Source of the DNA: Amphimedon queenslandica | Taxonomy: Eukaryota; Porifera; Demospongiae; Haplosclerida; Niphatidae | Direction of reading: 5' to 3' | DNA: 22,906 nucleotides | Assembly: GCF_000090795.2 (NCBI RefSeq) | Contig: NW_003546573.1 | Location: 25,700 to 48,605 of the forward strand | Part shown: positions 20,101 to 22,906 of the stretch, piece by piece | How positions within the stretch are numbered: the first letter of the stretch is position 1 | Layout of the letters: each line of letters starts with the position of its first letter | Program-made: the position numbers and the translations under genes | The notes under the pieces: generated by a model | The model's input: the letters and a program-made list of their open reading frames with translations, nothing else | The model's database searches: none | Told to the model about the DNA's origin: nothing

Positions 20101-22906
20101 TTACACACATTCTATTTGCTTTTGCATCATCAGAATTTTGTAGAAGCTCCTTAATAAAGCTCTCATTGAGTGGATAGTCTCGTAAAATATTACTAATTCT
20201 CTGAGTTAGGTCCTCCCACTGACCAAAATTTGTGCCTTCAAAATTGTCCAAGTATCTATTTCGATAGAATTCTACCCTAAAAAATTCTGCTCTGTGACTT
20301 GTCATATTCTTATGAATAAAGTGATATTTATCTTTTTCAATTTTAAGCCACTTTGCATCATTGTAATAGAGGTCAGTGTTTGGACGTAAGATATAATTTT
20401 GATCAACTAATATTATCTGTTTTCTTCCTTCACAGTTACCTTTTGCTGAAACTAATTCTGACATTAATAAATCAATAAATTCATGAAAGTCAGGTGGCAA
20501 TGGATTTTGATTATATTCTTGGTACATTTCAGCTAAAGTATCCAACAGCTTATGTAGATCAAAGTTATCCTGGATATGGAGTACCTCTTGCAAATTCTTT
20601 CTTAATGACATAATGGCCGGAATTTTGTACAAAATTGGACCTCCTTCTCTTTTCCAGTTCTTTGCAACATTAGATGGAGCTACAAATTCTTTACCATTCC
20701 ATATGAATGGCTTATCACAATAATAGCTCAATTTTTCTTCAATCTCTGTTTTTGGTAATTTTTCAAAAAATTCATATACATTTTGACATATAGCATGTAT
20801 ATGAGACCTGGAAGCTTCTGTTTGAAGAAATTGCTTGCTATTCTCACCTGCCATTAGCTCAACTAAAAGCTGAAAATGGTTTAAAACATCATCAAGTGTT
20901 GGCTTTGTAGAAATTTCTAATAGCTGTAACACGTGATTTGAAATTAAACCATATCCATCCATAAAATCAATGTTAACAATAGCTTTCTGGCTTCCAGCAA
21001 TAATGCCAACCTTCCACAAATCAGTGCTGTGTCTCACAGCTAAAACTTCTGAAGGTGGCAAAATTGTGTTGCCATTTCCTTTCCATGGCAAAATGTAATT
21101 TTCAGGCATCTGTAGCACTGGTAGAAAAGGAACAGATTTAAGAGCATCATCAGGGCAACTTTCATACATGTATGTAGTTTGGTCAATAGATTTGATGATA
21201 CGTCTTACTCTTCTAAGTGCTTTGTTTTTGTTTTTGTCACTATCAAATAGTAACTTAATGGTTTTGGCACTGCTGATGATTGCAGCCCATGAGATAGCGG
21301 TAGTCATTAAATTAAGTTGCTTAATCATTGCTTCACGTACTAGAGGGTTATCATAAAAGTCATGCAATGGAAAGATGCCATCTTCTGGATCAAACATGTC
21401 TTGAAATTCTATAGGATCAACTAGCTCATTGGCTAATTTGAGGGCAGTTCCATTGGGTGAAGTAGGAATTGAAGGAACTCTTTTAAACTCAATTGTGCAT
21501 TCAGTGTATTTACCAGGATCAGATCCAATAGCTGAAAGAATAACAAGGAGAATTTTGTTTCGAGTTTCAAAGCAGTCAGAAAATAAGTCAATGTTGTTCA
21601 AAAACTTAGTAGTAAACTCACTCTCACTAATTATGGAAGCTGTATCTTTTAACTCGTCTAAATAAGATTTTGGCAATGAAACCACTGGTAGCTGTAGAAC
21701 AGAGGCAGCTTTATCAAATGAAGTATAATCACTTGATCCAAATAGTGAAGTAATGAATTGGGATTCATTTAATGTCAACCACTGATGAGTTGAACTGGAG
21801 TAAAACAAGCTTTCGCGTGATATTAATTTAAGCAGAACAGGAATCATATCCTCCCATGGATATTTCATTTGTAGCTCATTACTTAGTGGCCACAAAACAT
21901 AAAATTCATATGATACCAGACTCCCTACAACACACATTTCTTTAAGCATTTTTAACAATTTGCAGTATGCTTTTGGTATGATTGTAGTCGTCAGCTTCTT
22001 ATTCCAATACTCCCTTGAATCAGAAGGCTCTCCAGATGAAGCTCCAGTCCAGATACCACTCCTGTTACTCATCACAGCAAAGTTAGCATTAACATGGACT
22101 GGTAGGCCAGTGCAAGGCAGTGAAAGTGGAAGAAAACAAAACACACTACCTTCAATTGCTTTGCATTCAAAACTTGATTTGTCCTTAACCAGCTGGCAAG
22201 CTATAGATGCAGTTCCAGGCTGGTAGTCACCTCCTCGTGCTTGTAACTTCTCATTTTGTTGAGATACTAACCAATATTCACTAACTGAGTTGTTAGCAGG
22301 AGAATTAGTTATGCAATGTTTAATGCCATTTTCTTCATTGATACTGCTAATACATACTTCATCCTCTTGCATTGAGCGAAAAGTTATACGCTTAACATTC
22401 TGTAGGAAAAGAAGTAGCTTCGAGCCATTTACTATAAGGTCATTTTTCATTTTTTGTATGAGATGCTCATCATAAATTGTAGAGCTAATTTGACTGGCAC
22501 TCGTTCTAAAAGGAAGTCGGAAAATGGTACCATTGTAATTGGCAGTAGATTTGAAACCAAACAAATTTTCATAAGGAGCCATTTGTTGAGATTGAGCTAA
22601 AAACTTAGACTGATACTGAACTTTTTTACCCGGTCTGCTCTCATTACGAACTACACCTTTAAGGTATTTAAGTGTTGGATCAAATATATACAACCACTTA
22701 CCACTAACAAAGGAAGGTACATCAGTGATGTGATATACTGAGCAAAAACCAACACCAAATTTACCAATTTTGAGTGGCTGGTTAGCTTTCGTAGCACCGG
22801 CCAGTTTGGTTATGTTTTCAAAGTCCTCTTTGGTGAATGTCCTATTATTGTGGACAATCAATGCTGGTCCATGGCTCTCCGACATTCCTTTAAATAACAG
22901 CTTCTG
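14150..22906 (-). CDS. Sacsin-like protein, C-terminal 2918 residues (5' end beyond window)
   Basis: One 8.7-kb exon, open to the window edge (seven codons upstream of the Met at 22885 remain in frame), ending in TAG. Sacsin is a giant co-chaperone linked to Hsp70 and protein quality control. Numbering from Met 22885: first sacsin repeat cut inside its Hsp90-like ATPase fold (IGKFGVGFCSVYHITD at 40-55; LPVHVNANF near 260). Second repeat starts near 886, with LLQNSDDAKA near 915, IGQFGIGFNVVYHVTD near 982 and FCFLPLPINSKLPVHVNGQF near 1241. J domain about 2635-2705 with HPD at 2672-2674. Then a Glu/Asp stretch, a poly-glycine linker, and HEPN about 2768-2905 (AQRWLRQAKSDLEAM, VVEKALKAGMY). Human sacsin has three repeats plus an N-terminal ubiquitin-like domain; any of these here would lie upstream. 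A sacsin paralogue is possible, hence no symbol. Confidence 0.9.
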   Translation of the reverse strand, partial: QKLLFKGMSESHGPALIVHNNRTFTKEDFENITKLAGATKANQPLKIGKFGVGFCSVYHITDVPSFVSGKWLYIFDPTLKYLKGVVRNESRPGKKVQYQSKFLAQSQQMAPYENLFGFKSTANYNGTIFRLPFRTSASQISSTIYDEHLIQKMKNDLIVNGSKLLLFLQNVKRITFRSMQEDEVCISSINEENGIKHCITNSPANNSVSEYWLVSQQNEKLQARGGDYQPGTASIACQLVKDKSSFECKAIEGSVFCFLPLSLPCTGLPVHVNANFAVMSNRSGIWTGASSGEPSDSREYWNKKLTTTIIPKAYCKLLKMLKEMCVVGSLVSYEFYVLWPLSNELQMKYPWEDMIPVLLKLISRESLFYSSSTHQWLTLNESQFITSLFGSSDYTSFDKAASVLQLPVVSLPKSYLDELKDTASIISESEFTTKFLNNIDLFSDCFETRNKILLVILSAIGSDPGKYTECTIEFKRVPSIPTSPNGTALKLANELVDPIEFQDMFDPEDGIFPLHDFYDNPLVREAMIKQLNLMTTAISWAAIISSAKTIKLLFDSDKNKNKALRRVRRIIKSIDQTTYMYESCPDDALKSVPFLPVLQMPENYILPWKGNGNTILPPSEVLAVRHSTDLWKVGIIAGSQKAIVNIDFMDGYGLISNHVLQLLEISTKPTLDDVLNHFQLLVELMAGENSKQFLQTEASRSHIHAICQNVYEFFEKLPKTEIEEKLSYYCDKPFIWNGKEFVAPSNVAKNWKREGGPILYKIPAIMSLRKNLQEVLHIQDNFDLHKLLDTLAEMYQEYNQNPLPPDFHEFIDLLMSELVSAKGNCEGRKQIILVDQNYILRPNTDLYYNDAKWLKIEKDKYHFIHKNMTSHRAEFFRVEFYRNRYLDNFEGTNFGQWEDLTQRISNILRDYPLNESFIKELLQNSDDAKANRMCVILDKRQHGKETTPSEDWSDDLQGPALLVWNDTDFTDNDLIGIQKLGLGSKREDDESIGQFGIGFNVVYHVTDCPSFISRNNSILCVFDPHCRYVQGANKRYPGRQYKDLNNGFWETMKDLRSAYLQDPIPNQPEYLKTGTLFRYPLRSTESLVQKSEILENKEVHSSEVMNKKLDAWVIKIEEALLFLNHVAQFEYYVIESSECKFNLKTKYSVTMSETASDNRRNYQSYLTQQSILRKSQKTCIPKVFTYTLTLHSEDNRFISAFKQKEQEWVIQQGVGDLLKSDQQWQFMDHVLPKHGLAVPLKPMPYFSGKIFCFLPLPINSKLPVHVNGQFVLSSNRRALWKGGDDEYSDKINWNKQMVEAIASSYVHFLTELRHLVIIDSGYSDRDDFYAAVNRYYQLFPYWMSSRVSKDKTSSNASPNVSVEGLPVITSPSFSNTGTTSQSVTVKKEKILDPQWLSLAESVFSKLWTMNVEILVVEAYDKSIIKPKWHILHNDTDPFSQVYFQPQLGPQSKNVLSILRKIGMTLTCASKVLHKHCKKFGSFIAKPNQTFDFYKKFHPSIVSFNSEPVSSTRFVTEQNLCDFLKYIMKKSESSDNVEFFELPYDLPLLLTADSCIRLFKENNKVFCSKHSDHFPNSASAFLHPNMLKLKMSPSYFLQKGEVNFTCVNEIFNANLPSELSHFEVDCHIIDRSTLEALWICLSDARENFHQHQKELVRHWALLPSISHLLYRSDSPVLPISQSISEEAENELSLKRILFDILHIPILDVTVHYNASKYCPVLSDYDKVFRVIYNKQNQCNFAESAELSEEDINILLCYFSRTTFRYTPAIKNQIKSFPIFKTVSGVFTSLLGKSVYLWPNGGFCLAGYEKWALLENVLFLEYNGSWKNLCGDDFKILGEVPDKKEIYCKLVFPHFAELTKEERKRHLEYIKDYLLDEAMFQLDSSNYEVQALARKFLIDLKALKCLSHNDILLNIASFCDHTMPIFTTFPEHFYFISDDYHSDDWLKFFRKLDLQVKIDFDTFVKLSEQAESGNHPDLHKATDVLFSYVFSEAAKPWHSNEYKLSKIGDIRFVKTKKLKRFTWIKAPCSPPHEYQSQNIGLTKLNEAVLYENAPLIWTVKPVIAIPIPPPNMNATEALDVFEKLGVILDPDPKDVYQNIINISRTSLANSKLFSTYDPSLEYFDEINQADIFSIIFKIIQYLHKNKKTELLQTLTDVPCIPVHADETNSRKPILVRPQQVLSSTAAMDFFPYLHYVPTKLFGILDALNIMGVSNKLELRHINYMLRLMNEFYSRDAIADPNEIRRIRKAIIKLYDLLLDRDIKKSDKISQLELLCLPSQINRSYFKLVPSKQLVFKDTIRFSQSGLRPDSFSESSYFLFKIPSIDIGINSEFIREMDFCLQLPKSIRPIGLSLCVHETVVELSITKESPLVQHFAKFQKLFPQIVEHLPKIIHIYGSEHEKANFVTKLQEILTKMSVVAAVDLCVRVRLGEDTESIGDFKVGYSLQKNNEAYTLYVDKENTSGPSLWPEMAQTICIEISRALDCDLVKFFHCRSVLSQILAVQTASDMEALVTNEKFSVIDNDDVGDDYIPRIGCPIPDALLRMLSQDINHILRPQDLVGYEKAVDHYIWAMILHPVNNNLRSDELRLKRYVIMWSESEEPIEVSSVYLYKFVAEEMVEMSLETALVASEGGSSELQLIKDSKELLAIKRKIAKELKLIWNSDLTKDERKKAVRRMFLKYHPDKVSSSNKSLYEEAFKYLLRQLERLEKGLPLEEPEEEETEDDDNKSTYWHDYYYKCKDDISRSSYGRGGGGWSGGGGGGGGGGGWWAYIAPKPDEVEAQRWLRQAKSDLEAMRILRNSLRENCGVSCQVSFMAHEVVEKALKAGMYKLIGINPSSESLVHHCLERHARALSSEKPGQLEELPRMASKMEKIYLESRFPNKYDKPTAPVDVYLPDEARINAEMAEVIYMLIEKIVTNQL
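14611..14672. repeat. GGN-codon run coding a poly-glycine linker
   Basis: Within the sacsin-like gene, minus-strand glycine codons interrupted by Trp and Ser encode a flexible Gly-rich segment (about residues 2739-2759) between J and HEPN domains. Codon-level repetition makes length variation between alleles likely. Confidence 0.8.

Overview
This window looks like nuclear DNA of an early-branching animal, most plausibly a demosponge of the Amphimedon type (inferred). The signs are AT-rich sequence, very short GT-AG introns (38-60 bp), animal gene families (MCM9, sacsin, receptor tyrosine phosphatase, ZU5/UPA/CARD death-fold proteins) and introns carrying MITE-like elements. Every gene I can support lies on the minus strand, so gene order is read from high to low coordinates.

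Layout. 22906-14150: the 3' part of a sacsin-like co-chaperone gene, one uninterrupted 8.7 kb exon open at the window edge, with two sacsin repeats, a J domain and a C-terminal HEPN domain. 14149-13533: intergenic. 13532-10620: an intronless gene for a secreted glycoside hydrolase family 2 (beta-galactosidase-like) protein with a bacterial-type domain layout and an inserted cysteine-rich module. 10619-9944: no gene seen. 9943-9158: tandem array with a period of about 178 bp. 9072-7957: remnant of a receptor-type protein tyrosine phosphatase whose active-site Cys and Arg are lost. 7573-1247: a 14-coding-exon gene, rebuilt here exon by exon with every splice phase consistent, coding for a 1047-residue protein: six kelch blades, coiled coil, ZU5, UPA-like region, CARD. 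1112-123 and beyond: the first five exons of MCM9.

The highlight is the kelch/coiled-coil/ZU5/UPA/CARD protein. Its C-terminal half has the same order as the FIIND-CARD end of vertebrate NLRP1 and CARD8, and the ZU5-UPA pair also occurs in PIDD and UNC5. It carries a kelch propeller and coiled coil in place of NACHT/LRR. The position of the His-Phe-Ser self-cleavage site reads Gln-Phe-Cys. This suggests an invertebrate innate-immune sensor or adaptor. The architecture is read from the sequence; the function is inference.

The genes do not form an obvious pathway. Shared orientation and tight spacing (134 bp between the CARD gene stop and the MCM9 start codon) fit a compact genome. Coordinates of spliced genes span exons and introns; exon coordinates are given in the entries.
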